From positions 1-64,000 of the forward strand of contig JAOSJO010000024.1 of the NCBI GenBank assembly GCA_027494055.1: a stretch of DNA of 64,000 bases, read 5' to 3'. The DNA comes from Anaerolineae bacterium. GTDB lineage: Bacteria > Chloroflexota > Anaerolineae > Aggregatilineales > JAFGMM01. This document shows positions 9,338-20,147 of this stretch, in pieces. Under the pieces are notes generated by a model. That model had not been told where the DNA came from. It searched no databases and saw nothing but the letters and a program-made list of their open reading frames with translations. Positions within the stretch are counted from its first letter, which is position 1, and each line of letters starts with the position of its first letter. A program made the position numbers and the translations under genes.

Positions 9338-10075
9338 GTGGTAGTGACCGACGAGTCGCCGTACCTTTCAATCGTGATCCCGGTGCACAACGAAGAGCGA
9401 CGACTGCCGGCGGCCTTTGAGAAGCTCGATGCCTTTCTCGTCCGGCAGCCCTACACCGCCGAGGTCGTCGTCGTGGAAAACGGCAGCACCGACGACACGG
9501 TGCGCGTGGCAAAACAGTTCGCGGGGGCGCACCCTTACGTGCGCTTCTTCTGCGAGGAGGCGCGCGGCAAGGGCCTGGCGGTGCGGCGCGGCATGATCGA
9601 GGCGCGCGGCGCGATTCGCTTTCTGTGTGACGTGGATTTCTCGATGCCGGTGGAGGAGATCAGCAAGTTCCTGCCGCCCCAGCTCAACGGCTACGATGTC
9701 GCCATCGGCAGCCGCGAAGCGCCCGGCGCGGTGCGCTATGACGAACCGGCGTACCGCCACCTGATGGGGCGGATCAACAACCTGCTCGTCAAGCTGCTGG
9801 TGCTGCCGGATTTCGAAGACACGCAGTGCGGGTTCAAGGCGTTTACGGCGGCGGTCGCGGAGGACATTTTCCCGCTCCAGCGCATGAACGGCATCGGCTT
9901 CGACGTGGAGTCGCTCTACATCGCCAGGCGGCGTGGCTACAAGATCGTCGAGGTGCCGATCCACTGGTACTATGACCCCGACAGCCGGATGCGCATGATC
10001 GACGACACGCTGGCGATGATCCGCGAGATCTGGGCGGTGCGCGCGAACTGGCGCAAGGGGCTGTATGACCGCTGA
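9338..10075 (+). CDS. Glycosyltransferase family 2 (polyprenyl-phosphate glycosyltransferase-like)
   Basis: A 245-residue transferase resembling dolichyl-phosphate beta-glucosyltransferase/GtrB enzymes. Motifs: LSIVIPVHNEERRLP near residue 10, VVVENGSTDDT, the metal-binding CDVDFSMP, and DTQCGFKAFT, which is characteristic of polyprenyl-phosphate glycosyltransferases. It lacks the C-terminal membrane spans of GtrB. GTG 9338 or the in-frame GTG 9344 may be used; a gaggag site precedes both. It overlaps the RNase HII gene by 11 bases. It probably charges a lipid carrier with a sugar for the surface glycan built by the genes upstream. Confidence 0.88.
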   Translation: MVVTDESPYLSIVIPVHNEERRLPAAFEKLDAFLVRQPYTAEVVVVENGSTDDTVRVAKQFAGAHPYVRFFCEEARGKGLAVRRGMIEARGAIRFLCDVDFSMPVEEISKFLPPQLNGYDVAIGSREAPGAVRYDEPAYRHLMGRINNLLVKLLVLPDFEDTQCGFKAFTAAVAEDIFPLQRMNGIGFDVESLYIARRRGYKIVEVPIHWYYDPDSRMRMIDDTLAMIREIWAVRANWRKGLYDR

Positions 10076-10706
10076 CCTGGCGTTTGAGTACGCGCTGCGC
10101 GACCAGGGGTACGCGGTGGTCGCCGGCGTGGACGAGGCGGGGCGGGGCGCGTGGGCCGGCCCGGTGGTCGCGGGCGCGGTGGTGCTGCCGCTGGAGCGCT
10201 TCGACCTGGCGACGGGGCTGGCCGGCGTGGACGATTCGAAGAAGCTGACGCCCGCGCAGCGCGAGGCGATGTTCGAACGGATCTGCCTGGTCGCGGCGGC
10301 GGTCGGTGTGGGCAGCGCCAGCCCGGCGGAGATCGACGCGCTGGGGATCGCGCCGGCCACGCGGCTGGCGATGCGCCGCGCCGTGCGCGGGCTGGCGGCT
10401 GCGCCCGCGCACCTGCTGGTCGATTACGTGCGCCTCCCGGAGGCCGGCCTGCCGTGCACTGCGCTCGTTAAGGGCGACGCCCGCTCGCTGAGCATCGCCG
10501 CCGCCAGCATCGTCGCCAAAGTGAGCCGGGACCGGCTGATGGCGGCGCTGGACGCCGCCTACCCGGAGTATGGCTTCGGCGCGCACAAGGGCTACGGCAC
10601 CGCGCGCCACCGCAGTGCGCTGGACCGTGTCGGCCCGTCGCCGCTCCACCGGCGCAGCTTCAGGCCGGTGGCGGCGTGCGCCGGGTGCGCGCCGCCGGTT
10701 CGGTGA
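10065..10706 (+). CDS. rnhB: Ribonuclease HII
   Basis: A 213-residue endonuclease that cuts RNA in RNA-DNA hybrids and at single misincorporated ribonucleotides. VVAGVDEAGRGAWAG gives the DE catalytic pair (residues 23-24) and the GRG substrate-binding motif. DDSKKL, KGDARSLSIAAASIVAKVSRD (third acid) and YGFGAHKGYGT complete the family signature. Length is normal. The start overlaps the preceding glycosyltransferase by 11 bases, so this housekeeping gene is expressed from the glycan operon. The C-terminus has a small unneeded tail with CAGC, not a known motif. Confidence 0.96.
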   Translation: MTADLAFEYALRDQGYAVVAGVDEAGRGAWAGPVVAGAVVLPLERFDLATGLAGVDDSKKLTPAQREAMFERICLVAAAVGVGSASPAEIDALGIAPATRLAMRRAVRGLAAAPAHLLVDYVRLPEAGLPCTALVKGDARSLSIAAASIVAKVSRDRLMAALDAAYPEYGFGAHKGYGTARHRSALDRVGPSPLHRRSFRPVAACAGCAPPVR

Positions 10707-10720
10707 GCGAGGGGCAGGAG

Positions 10721-11174
10721 ATGGCGCACGTCATTCGCCAGGCCGGCCCGGACGACCGCGCGGAGTGGCTGCGGATGCGCCGCGCGCTCTGGCCGGAGAC
10801 CACGCCTGAGGAGCATGAAGCCGAGATGGCTGAGATCCTCGCGCAGCCCGGCGACGAGGTGGTTTTTGTCGTGGCGCGCGCCGGGGGCGGCCTCGGCGGC
10901 TTTCTGGAGGCGTCGTTGCGCCGGTATGCCGAAGGCTGCACCACGCGGCCTGTGGGCTATATCGAGGGCTGGTATGTGGACCCGGACCTCCGGCGGCAGG
11001 GCGTGGGGGGCGCAGTTGGTCGAGGCCGCGGAGGCGTGGGCCGTGAGCAAGGGCTGCCGCGAGATGGGGTCGGACACCGAGATCGACAACGTGGTCAGCC
11101 GCCGCGCGCACCTGGCGCTTGGCTACGAGGAAGTCGGGCCGGTGATCCATTTCCGGAAGGGGTTGGGGACCTGA
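10721..11174 (+). CDS. GNAT acetyltransferase resembling aminoglycoside 6'-N-acetyltransferases, frameshifted
   Basis: About 150 residues when repaired. ATG 10721 follows a caggag site. The N-terminal half (AEWLRMRRALWPE, GFLEASLRRYAEGC, VGYIEGWYVDPDLRRQGVG) and the C-terminal half in the next frame (AQLVEAAEAWAVSKG, ASD-like SDTEIDNVVSRRAHLALGYEE) join at a run of six G near 11006-11011, where one base too many is present. The order and spacing of motifs match the AAC(6')-Ic/Ig subgroup, including the acetyl-CoA motif RRxGVG. True aminoglycoside acetylation is not assured: many environmental relatives act on other amines. It sits between rnhB and a lipoprotein gene. Confidence 0.8.
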
Positions 11175-11194
11175 ACGGTCAAGGTGAGGCGCTG

Positions 11195-11878
11195 ATGCGC
11201 GGGCAGACGGATCGCGGCAGGCGGGGCGCGCTGGCGGCTTTGAGCCTGCTCGCGTGCGTTGCCGTCGCGGGCTGCAACCTGTTCGGCGCGCCGCCGACCG
11301 CCCACCCGCGCCGTCGATGCCAACAGCGTGGAGGGCGCGCTGCTGGCGTACGCCACAGGTTCCGCGCCCGACGCAGACGCGGCGGCGGCGAGCTTCGGCG
11401 TGATCCACGCCTGGGACTGGGACGGCGACCAACTGGCGGCCTTCAGCTTTGCGGGCGGCTATGGGGAGGCGTGGTCGCTGTGCAACGGCCTGGCGCGCGT
11501 GACGCCGTCGGGCGGCGGCTGGCAGGTGGCGGAGGCGGGCAGCCGGTGCTGGGACAGCAGCGAGGCGGTCGAGGGGGTCTCCGGGCTGTACGCCGTCGTC
11601 ACCGGCGCGGACGGGGCCACGCAGGCCGTGATCTTCGGCGACGTGCTCAGCCCGGACGTGACGGCTGTCTCCATCGAGTTTGCCGTCGGCGGCGAGAACG
11701 CGGTGGCCGAGATGGGCGACGGCGGGTACTGGCTGCTGGCCCCCGGCGCGCCGGCGCGCGCGGTCGCTATCGACGCGCTGGGCAACCTGGTACAATTGTT
11801 CACATTCGGCGAAGCGCTGGCCCTCACGCCGGTGTCGCCTGGGCCTAACAAGAGAATTCCTATGATTAAGGTGAACGA

Positions 11879-11882
<4 letters not shown>
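11195..11882 (+). CDS. Predicted lipoprotein of unknown function, frameshifted
   Basis: ATG 11195 begins a lipoprotein signal peptide: RGALAALSLLACVAVAGC, with the lipobox Cys followed by NLFGAPP. Near 11303 the frame changes, and the rest (VDANSVEGALLAYATG to the end) runs in frame 3 to a stop at 11880-11882, which overlaps the MoxR start by ATGA. The body is about 200 residues with hydrophobic strands (AFSFAGGYGEAWSLC, AVIFGDVLSPDVTAVSIEF) and two Cys (SLC, SRC) that could pair. I recognise no domain. Tight coupling to the MoxR gene suggests joint expression. Confidence 0.6.
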
Positions 11883-12874
<992 letters not shown>

Positions 12875-12903
12875 CCGGGGAGGTCAAGGGAGGTCAGAAG
12901 AGA

Positions 12904-13507
12904 GTGGACGCGCTGCCTGAAATCTCTCCGCCGCGTGTGGGCGCGCCCGACACCCGCCGACCTGTGGGCGCTTCAGGGGCCGCTGCTGGCAGCAGACACG
13001 CCGCCGGCGCGCGCCGCGCACGCGCTGGCCGGCGCGTTCTATGCGTACCTGGGCACGCTCCAGGCCAAGCTCTCTGCGCACCGATACAGCCAGTTGGCGG
13101 CCATGCTGGAGGCGGGCGCGGTGACCGTGATCGGCATGGGGGATACGCTGGCCGGGGGGCGGCTCGACCTCCGGGAGTTGTTCGTCGCTGGCCTGGGCGG
13201 CGCGCTGGAGGTCATGGCGGCGACCCAGAACGTGAAAGCCTGGGCGGTCGATACGCGCAGCGCCGATCTGGAGGTCGCCTGGGGGCTGTACGGCGCGCTT
13301 TGGGACCTCTCGACCGAGATGCAGCCGGAACTCGAACCCGAAGCGCGCGCGGCGCACCTCGACGCCCTGCTGACGCCACTCACCGCGCCGGAGACGCCCG
13401 AGGCGGCGCGCGCCGCGCTCATCATCCGGCTGTTTCAGGTGGTCCTGACGGTGCGCGTGCTGGCGGCGCTGGCGGCGTCCACAGGCGAAGCGCCCACGCC
13501 GGCGTAG
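12904..13507 (+). CDS. Hypothetical alpha-helical protein, possible early frameshift
   Basis: No family recognised. GTG 12904 has a gggaggt ribosome site about nine bases upstream and reads MDALPEISPPRVGAP, after which the conserved-looking sequence TPADLWALQGPLLA continues in frame 2 to 13507; a one-base error near 12945-12952 would join them. Without an error the start would be GTG 12935. The body (about 190 residues) is Ala/Leu-rich and helical with no membrane span, no Cys clusters and no enzyme motif. It lies between MoxR and an ABC ATPase gene, 12 bases before the latter's ATG. Confidence 0.55.
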
Positions 13508-13518
13508 AGGGTCGCGGC

Positions 13519-14463
13519 ATGTCAGAAATTGCCATCGAAACGCGCAACCTGACGCGCCGCTTTGGGCGTGTGCTGGCGGTCGATGACCTGAACCTGGCCG
13601 TTGAAACCGGGCAGGTCTACGGTTTCCTGGGGCCGAACGGCGCGGGCAAGACCACGACCATCCGGATGTTGCTCAACCTGGTGCGCCCGACGCACGGCGA
13701 GGTGTTCATCTACGGGGAGCCGGTCGCGCGCAACCACGGCGTGCTGAAGCGCGTGGGGGCGCAGGTCGAGGACGCGACGTTCTATGCGTTTCTCAGTGGG
13801 CGGCGCAATCTGGAGGTGCTCGCGCGCATCAGCGGCGTGGATGTGGATGGCCGCATCGACGCGCTGCTTGCGCAGGCCGGGCTGGCGGAGCGCGCCCGCG
13901 ACCGGGTTGGCACGTACTCCACCGGGATGCGGCAACGCCTTGGTCTGGCGGCGACGCTGCTGACCGACCCCGATCTGCTCCTGCTCGACGAGCCGACCAG
14001 CGGCATGGACCCCGCCGGGATGGCGTCGGTGCGCGATTTCATCAAGAGCCTGCCGGCGCAGGGCAAGACGGTCTTTCTCTCCAGCCACCTGCTGAGCGAG
14101 GTCGAGCAGGTGTGCGACCGGGTGGCGATCATCAACCGGGGGCGCGTCGTGGCCGAAGGCCCGGTGAGCGCCCTGCTGGAACAGGGCGGGCTGTCCAGCC
14201 TGCTCATAGAGGCCGCGCCGGTGGAGACGGCGCGCGCGGCGCTGGCGGCCTGGTCGCCGGTCGATGCCGCCGAGCGCCCTGGCTGGCTCTACCTTGCGGG
14301 CGCGGCGGATGACGCGCCGGCGGTCACGCAGCGGCTGGTCGAGGCCGGCGTCGCGGTGCACCAGGTGGTGCGCCAGCGCCAGACGCTGGAGGCTTTCTTC
14401 CTGTCGGTGACGGGAGAGGGCGTGGTCGTGGAAGGAGCGGGCGGCGATGCTCCGGGCGCTTGA
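13519..14463 (+). CDS. ABC transporter ATP-binding protein (CcmA/ABC-2 exporter type)
   Basis: A 314-residue ATPase of an ABC-2-type exporter. Walker A FLGPNGAGKTT (near residue 40), signature YSTGMRQRLGLA, Walker B DLLLLDEPTSGMD and the H-loop FLSSHLLSEVEQV are all intact. The C-terminal 80 residues form the regulatory extension common to this subfamily. ATG 13519 is chosen because it begins just before the conserved first strand (IAIETRNLTRRFG). The stop overlaps the permease start by 17 bases. The pair probably extrudes a lipid, peptide or drug, or remodels the membrane; the substrate is unknown. Confidence 0.93.
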   Translation: MSEIAIETRNLTRRFGRVLAVDDLNLAVETGQVYGFLGPNGAGKTTTIRMLLNLVRPTHGEVFIYGEPVARNHGVLKRVGAQVEDATFYAFLSGRRNLEVLARISGVDVDGRIDALLAQAGLAERARDRVGTYSTGMRQRLGLAATLLTDPDLLLLDEPTSGMDPAGMASVRDFIKSLPAQGKTVFLSSHLLSEVEQVCDRVAIINRGRVVAEGPVSALLEQGGLSSLLIEAAPVETARAALAAWSPVDAAERPGWLYLAGAADDAPAVTQRLVEAGVAVHQVVRQRQTLEAFFLSVTGEGVVVEGAGGDAPGA

Positions 14464-15354
14464 CCTGTTCGGCGCGGAGTGGCGCAAGCTCTGGGGAAAC
14501 CGCCGCGTGTCGGGCTGCGCGCTGGTTGTGTGGCCGGTGATGGCGCTGGGCGCGTCGCTTGGCCTCCTGCTGTTGAACGTGCTGGAGGCGCGGCTGCGGA
14601 CGGTCCAGCTCCTCAGTTGGACTGATGTGGCGCTCAGCGTGTGGGACGTGCAATCGAACCTCATTGGCCGGGTCGCGGTTCTTGCTGTCGCCGCCACCCT
14701 CTTTGCCGGCGAGTACCAGTGGCGCACGTGGAAGAACATCGTGCCGCGCCGGCCGCGCGTGCAGTTGATGGCCGCCAAGTTCGCGGTTCTGGGCTTCGCC
14801 ATCCTGCTGACGTTCATCGTGATGTCGGTCGTGATGACGGTCGGCTTTGGGGTGGTGAACCTCGTCGTGGGCGCGCCGTATGGGCCGGACCCGACCCTCA
14901 ACGTGATCGGCGACTTCCTGACGCGCTACAGCATCCGCGCCGGGCTGTCGTTTGTGGACACGATCCTCATCGGCGCGGTTGTCGCCCTGCTGGCGATGCG
15001 CGCGCGGTCGGTGCTGGCGGGCGCGTTTTTCGGCCTTGTCGTGCTTCTGATCGACGAAGCTCTCATCCTGATTCTGGGGACACTTTCGCTTCTCTTCAAC
15101 AACGAAAGCTGGCTGGAGCTGTTGCGCCTGCGTTTCACGTATAATCTGTCCAACCTGAGCGCGATTCTGCAGGGCGGGGGGCCGCTTGCGCCGGTCCCGT
15201 TTCCGGTCACCATGAACGCGTCGGGGACCGGCTTCACGCCCCCTCGGTGGAGGCCAACTCGCTGGCGCTCTCGGCGCTGATCGTCACGGTGTGGTTTGTG
15301 GGGCTGGTGGGGCTGGCGCTGGTGTCGTTCCAGAGGCAGGATATTTTGGATTGA
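14447..15354 (+). CDS. ABC-2 type transporter permease, C-terminal frameshift
   Basis: Membrane partner of the ATPase it overlaps. Hydrophobic segments include ALVVWPVMALGASLGLLLLNVL, LIGRVAVLAVAATLF, FAILLTFIVMSVVMTVGFGVV and FFGLVVLLIDEALILILG. The family-typical EYQWRTWKNIVPRRPRVQ loop follows the second span. A run of C at 15237-15241 has one extra base; removing it continues the protein as SVEANSLALSALIVTVWFVGLVGLALVSF and ends QRQDILD at 15352-15354, restoring the last membrane helix. About 302 residues repaired. The DUF58 gene begins three bases after the restored stop. Confidence 0.88.
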
Positions 15355-15357
15355 TGC

Positions 15358-16257
15358 ATGGCTGAGAAGCTGTTTGACGAGGTGACGCTGCGCAAGCTCG
15401 AACAGTTGCGCCTGATGGCGAGCAAGGTGCGCGCCGGCGCGATCAAGGGCGAGCGCCGCTCGACGCGCCGGGGCACTTCGGTGGAGTTCGCCGACTACCG
15501 CAACTACACGCGCGGGGACGACCTGCGCCGGCTGGACTGGAACATCTACGCCCGGCTGGAGCGCCCGTTTATCAAGCTGCTCGAAGAAGAGGAAGACCTG
15601 GCGGTATACGTCCTGCTGGACGCCTCCGCGAGCATGGACTGGCCGCAGGGCGGCGCGGGCGACGCGGCGCACAAGTTCACGTTTGGCCTGCGGCTTGCCG
15701 CCGGGCTGGGCCACATCGCGCTGACCACGGGCGATTACCTGACCGTGGGCGCGCTCCGTGACGGCGGCGACCTCGTTTAAGGCGCGCTGCGCGGGCGAGG
15801 GCGGAGCCTGTCGTTGCTCAGCTTCCTGGAGAGCATACGGCCCACCGGCCTGACCGACCTCGACGGGGCGCTGCGCAACTGGGCGCTGCGCGGTACGCGG
15901 CCCGGTCTGGCGATCCTGATTTCCGACCTGCTCTCGCCGACCGGCTTCGAGAACGGGCTGAACGAACTCCTGGGCCGGGGGTATGAGGTCGTCGTCGTGC
16001 AGGTGCTCTCGCCCGACGAGGTGAACCCGCCGCTGACCGGCGACCTGAGCCTGATCGATGTCGAAACGCGCCGGCCGCAGGACGTTACCGTTGACGGGCC
16101 GATGCGCGACCTCTACATGAACCGGCTGGCGGCGTGGCGTGACGAGGTCGCGGCGTTCTGCGTCGGGCGCGGCGTGCACTACCTGATGGTGGAGACGTCG
16201 ATCCCGTGGGAGGAGCTGATCCTCTACGATCTGCGGCGCTTGCAGGTGGTCCGGTGA
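15358..16257 (+). CDS. DUF58 domain protein (MoxR partner) with an in-frame stop
   Basis: About 300 residues. The DUF58 hallmark block, DYRNYTRGDDLRRLDWNIYAR, is at residues 40-60, followed by the VWA-like LLDASASMDW with a DxSxS metal site. A TAA at 15778-15780 interrupts the frame after RDGGDLV; the same frame then continues GALRGRGRSLSLLSFLESI, as expected for the family, to 16257. A single indel cannot explain a stop flanked by the same frame, so a substitution or paired errors are needed unless the protein really is split. DUF58 proteins act with MoxR ATPases at the membrane. Neighbours: ABC permease upstream, VWA protein 46 bases downstream. Confidence 0.8.
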
Positions 16258-16303
16258 GCTGGATGCTGGATACTGGCAGTCGAAGTTGGGTTGAGGTGTA
16301 ACG

Positions 16304-18203
16304 GTGTCGTTTCTTACCCCGCTGGCGCTGGCGCTGGCCGCGCTGGCGATCCCCATCATCCTGCTCTACATGCTCCGGCTGCGGCGGCGCGATGTCCCGG
16401 TGAGCAGCACGTTGCTGTGGGAGCGACTGATGCGCGACCGGGAGGCCAACGCGCCCTGGCAGCGCCTCCGGCGGAACCTGCTGCTGTTCCTTCAATTGCT
16501 CATCCTGGCGGCCCTGGTGCTGGCGCTGGCGCGGCCCTACCGCGAGGTGCCGGCGGTGGGCGCGGGCAACGTAACCGTGCTGCTCGACGCCTCTGCGAGC
16601 ATGAACGCGACCGACGTGGGCGACGCGGCCTCCCGCTTCGAGCGCGCGCGCCAGTTGGTGGCCGATATGGTCCGCCAGTTGGGCGAGGGCAACGCGATGA
16701 CGCTGATCGAGGTGGGGCCGACGCCGCGCGTGCTGGTGGCCGGCGCAACGGATGAGGGCGTGCTGCTCGGCGCGCTGGGCAACGCCGCGCCTTCGCTGGG
16801 CGAGGCGGACTGGAGCGCGGCGCTGGCACTGAGCGCGGTCGGCGCGCAGGGCAGCGAGGCATTTTCGGTCGTGGTGGTCAGCGACGGCGGCCTCCCGGAG
16901 GGCCTGCCCCCCGTGCCCGGCGAGCTGCGCTACGTCCCGGTGGGCGCGCGCGACAGCAACCTGGCGATTACGGCGCTCTCGGCGCGCGCGGTGGCCGGCC
17001 AGGGGCCGGAGCTGTTCGCGCAGATCACCAACTTCGGCGCGCAGGATATGGACGTGATCTTCAGCCTGGAGCTGGACGACGAGCTGTACGACGCGGCGAC
17101 CTATCTCGTCCCGGCCAACGACGCGGTTGACGCGAGCTTCAGCGACCTGCCCGACGCGACGCTCATCCGCGCCTCGCTCACGCGGCCGGCGGCCTCGACG
17201 CAGGCCGATTACCTGGCGGCGGACGACACCGCGTGGGCGGTCTACCAGCCGCCGGGGACGGGGCGGGTGCTGCTCGTTTCGCCGGGGAACGTGTACATCG
17301 AGCAGTTGTTGCTGGCGCTGCCGGGCGCGCAGCCGTTCCGCCTGGGCGAGAGCCAGCCGCTGCCCGCCGAGCCTTACGACCTTTACATCTTCGATACCGT
17401 GCTGCCGGAGGCGCTGCCCCCGGCGACCTGCTGATTATCGGGCCGACGCAGAGCACGGAGTTCTTCGAGGTGCTGGGCTTCACCAACCGGACGCGCCTCG
17501 TGAGCGTGGCCGAGGACGACCCCGGATGACGTTCGTCAACCTCAACGACCTGAACGTGGCTGCCTTCGCGGTGTTGGACGGCGTTGACTGGGCCACGCCG
17601 CTTGCGGTCGCCGAGGGCGGGCCGATCTTGCTGGCCGGCGAGACGGATGGCCGGCAGATCGCCATCCTCACCTTCGACCTGCACCACTCCGACCTGCCCC
17701 TTCAGATTGCGTGGCCGGTGCTGCTGGCGAACCTGCTGGAATGGTTCTCGCCCTCCCGCGCAATCGATGCGCCGGACGGCGTGCGCCCATCTGAGAGCCT
17801 GCTCATCAGGCCCCCGCTCACCGCCGACGAGGCCCTCATCAGGCGGCCTGATGGCGCGCAGCGCACGATCCCGGTCGAGCAGGACACGATCACGTACAGC
17901 GAGACAGGGCTGCCCGGCGTCTACGAGGTCGTGATGCGCGCCGACGGCGAGGTCATTCAGCGCGAGTGGTTCGCCGTCAACCTGTTCAGCGCGGCGGAGA
18001 GCGCGATTGCGCCGCGTGCGGAGATCACGATTGGCACGACGACCCTGACCGAAGCGGACCGCGAGGCGGTGGGCCAGCAGGAGTTCTGGCCGCTGGTGGC
18101 GCTGATCGGCCTGGCGGTTCTCGCGGTCGAGTGGTATGTCTACCACCGGGGGACGCGCCTGCCCGCACAGGCCCCCAGGTCGCTCCGGCGCGCGCGGCGG
18201 TGA
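16304..18203 (+). CDS. BatA-type membrane protein with von Willebrand A domain, two frameshifts
   Basis: About 633 residues repaired. The N-terminal LALALAALAIPIILLYMLRLRRR is the aerotolerance-regulator (BatA) membrane segment, a second span is LLLFLQLLILAALVLALARP, then a VWA domain with LLDASASM (DxSxS MIDAS) and VVVVSDGG. After EALPP a run of C near 17413-17417 lacks a base (frame returns as GDLLIIGPTQSTEFF), and a second shift near 17522 leads into FVNLNDLNVAAFAVLDGVDW. The C-terminus has another span, LVALIGLAVLAVEWYVYHR. GTG 16304 is the start. The architecture is that of extracellular-facing MoxR/VWA partners. Confidence 0.85.
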
Positions 18204-18265
18204 TGGGCGGGCCGCGACTGGACTAACCCGGGTCGCAGGCCATCTCTAGTGTTTGGGAGGCGGCT

Positions 18266-20056
18266 ATGGCTGGCAGTTTCGATATCTTTATCACACGTGG
18301 CGGCGACAAGACGTACAACGTGCTCGTCGCCAATTCGCCGGAGGGGTCGCTCGACCCTGTCACCGTGACCATCGACGTGCAGGACCCGGAGATCGCCCCT
18401 GCCCTCGACCAGATACGCGCGAAGCAGCGCGTGCCCGCGCCGGAGGCCCTGCGCGCGCTGGGCGAGTGGCTCACCCGGCGGCTGCTGCCTGACGAGGTGT
18501 GGGACCTGTATCAGCGGTGCCAGGCCAGCGAGCACCTGCCGCTGCTCATCCGCCTCAACCTGCCGCCGGAACTGAGCGGCCTGCCCTGGGAGTACGCCTG
18601 GGACCGCAACGCGAAGAACTTCCTGCTCCTCAGTGACGCCGTCCAGTTGGCGCGCCGTCCCAACCGGATGGGCGCGGCGCACGTCCCTGAAATCGAAGGG
18701 CCGATCAAGATGCTTCTGGTGATCGCCAGCCCGACGGAGGGCGCGGCCAAGATCGACGTGCTGGACGAGCTGGACGGCCTCTACGACGCGCTCCAGCCGC
18801 TGCTGGACGGCGGCGCGCTGTCAGTTGACGTGATGTTCGGCGGCAGCGACGCCGAGCGCCGGCAGATCGCCGCGCGCGCGCAGACGTGGGAGGGGTCACG
18901 CCCCTGGACGCGCCGCTAAACGCGGAGGCGATGATCCTGGCCCTGCGGCGGGAGGTGCACATTTTCCACTACCTGGGCCACGGAAAGAGCGACCCCCAGG
19001 GCGGCGCGCTGCTGCTGACCTATGAGGATGGCCGCCCAGCGCTCTTTGAAACCAGCCGCCTGCGCGATGTCGCGTCCGGGCGCAGCCTGGCGCTCGTGTA
19101 CCTGAACGCCTGTGAGACCGCCACCCCGACCGCCGACAGCGACCTCGTCAGCGCCGCCAACGCCCTGATCGACGCCGGTGTGCCGGCGGTGGTTGCGATG
19201 CAGTACGAGATGCCCAGCCGGCTGGCGGGCGTGTTCGCACGGGCTTTCTACCAGGCCATCGCGGACGAGATGCCCGCGCATCTGGCCGTCGCGGATGCGC
19301 GCCGGGTGGTCAAGGCCGCGCCGCCCGCGCGTGGCGAGTCGGTGTCGGTTGCCTGGGGCATCCCCGTGCTCTACCTGTGCGCCAAGAACGATATCGTGCT
19401 CAAGAAGAAGGGCGCAGTGGGCGAAGCGCCGCACCGTGAGCGCTTCGGTGTCCACGCCGATGGCGACTACGTGGCCGGCGACAAGGTCGGTGGGGACAAG
19501 GTGGCCGGCGACAAGGTCACCGTCCAGGGCGATTACCTGCGCGACCACGCGCGCAAGATCGACACCGGCGGCGGCCCCTATGTTGAGGGCGGCGGCATCG
19601 CCGCCGGCGGCGACCTGAACATCGACGAGGGCGCGCAGGTGGCCGGGCGCGACAGCATCCACATCGGCGGCGATGTCGGCCCTGGCGCGGCGATTGGCCC
19701 CGGCGCGTCGGTGCGCGCGCGCAACATCGCGGGCGGCGACATCATTGGCGGAGAGCCGGCGGGGCCGGGCCTGGCGCGCCTCGCCACGCCTGACGAGATC
19801 GACCTGCTGCGCCTCGAACTCGACGCGCTCCGCAAGAAGGCGGCGCGGATCGGCGACGAACGGACGCGCCGGCGCGCGGAGGACCGCCTGGAGCCGGCTG
19901 GAGGCGGCGCTGAGCCTGGGCGACCCGCGCGGGCCGGTCGACGCAGAGCGGCTGCGGCGCACGGCGGCGTGGCTGATCGAGCACGCGCCCGCGCTTGCGG
20001 ACGACCTCCGGGACTTCCTCGACATGGACGTCGTGCGGCGGATTCTGGAGGCCTGA
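18266..20056 (+). CDS. CHAT-domain (caspase-like) protein with GDKV-repeat segment, two frameshifts
   Basis: About 596 residues repaired. The CHAT protease fold occupies roughly residues 100-380: HIFHYLGHGKS gives the catalytic His (codon 18979-18981) and YLNACETATP the catalytic Cys (19111-19113). A frameshift in gggg near 18893 and another near 19895 are needed to join the parts. Residues about 395-420 are a GDxxAGDKV-type repeat, then a Gly-rich GGDL/GGDV/GGDI stretch to about residue 495 that looks like a short beta-solenoid. The C-terminal 90 residues are helical (EIDLLRLELDALRKKAARIGDE, ERLRRTAAWLIEHAP). CHAT proteins are effector proteases in separase, gasdermin and conflict systems; the target here is unknown. 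Confidence 0.82.
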
Positions 20057-20087
20057 CGTCTGCGCGCCGCACTGCGCTGGAAAACAA

Positions 20088-20117
20088 CCGGCCCGGAACC
20101 GATCAGGTCCGGGCCGG
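20088..20117. terminator. Bidirectional terminator between convergent genes
   Basis: A perfect 10-bp stem (20088-20097 with 20108-20117, 10-nt loop) is flanked by aaaacaa on the left and cggcgtttt on the right, so a U-rich tail is available in both directions. Confidence 0.75.
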
Positions 20118-20147
20118 CGGCGTTTTGGGCCGGATTGCCCGCGCGGC

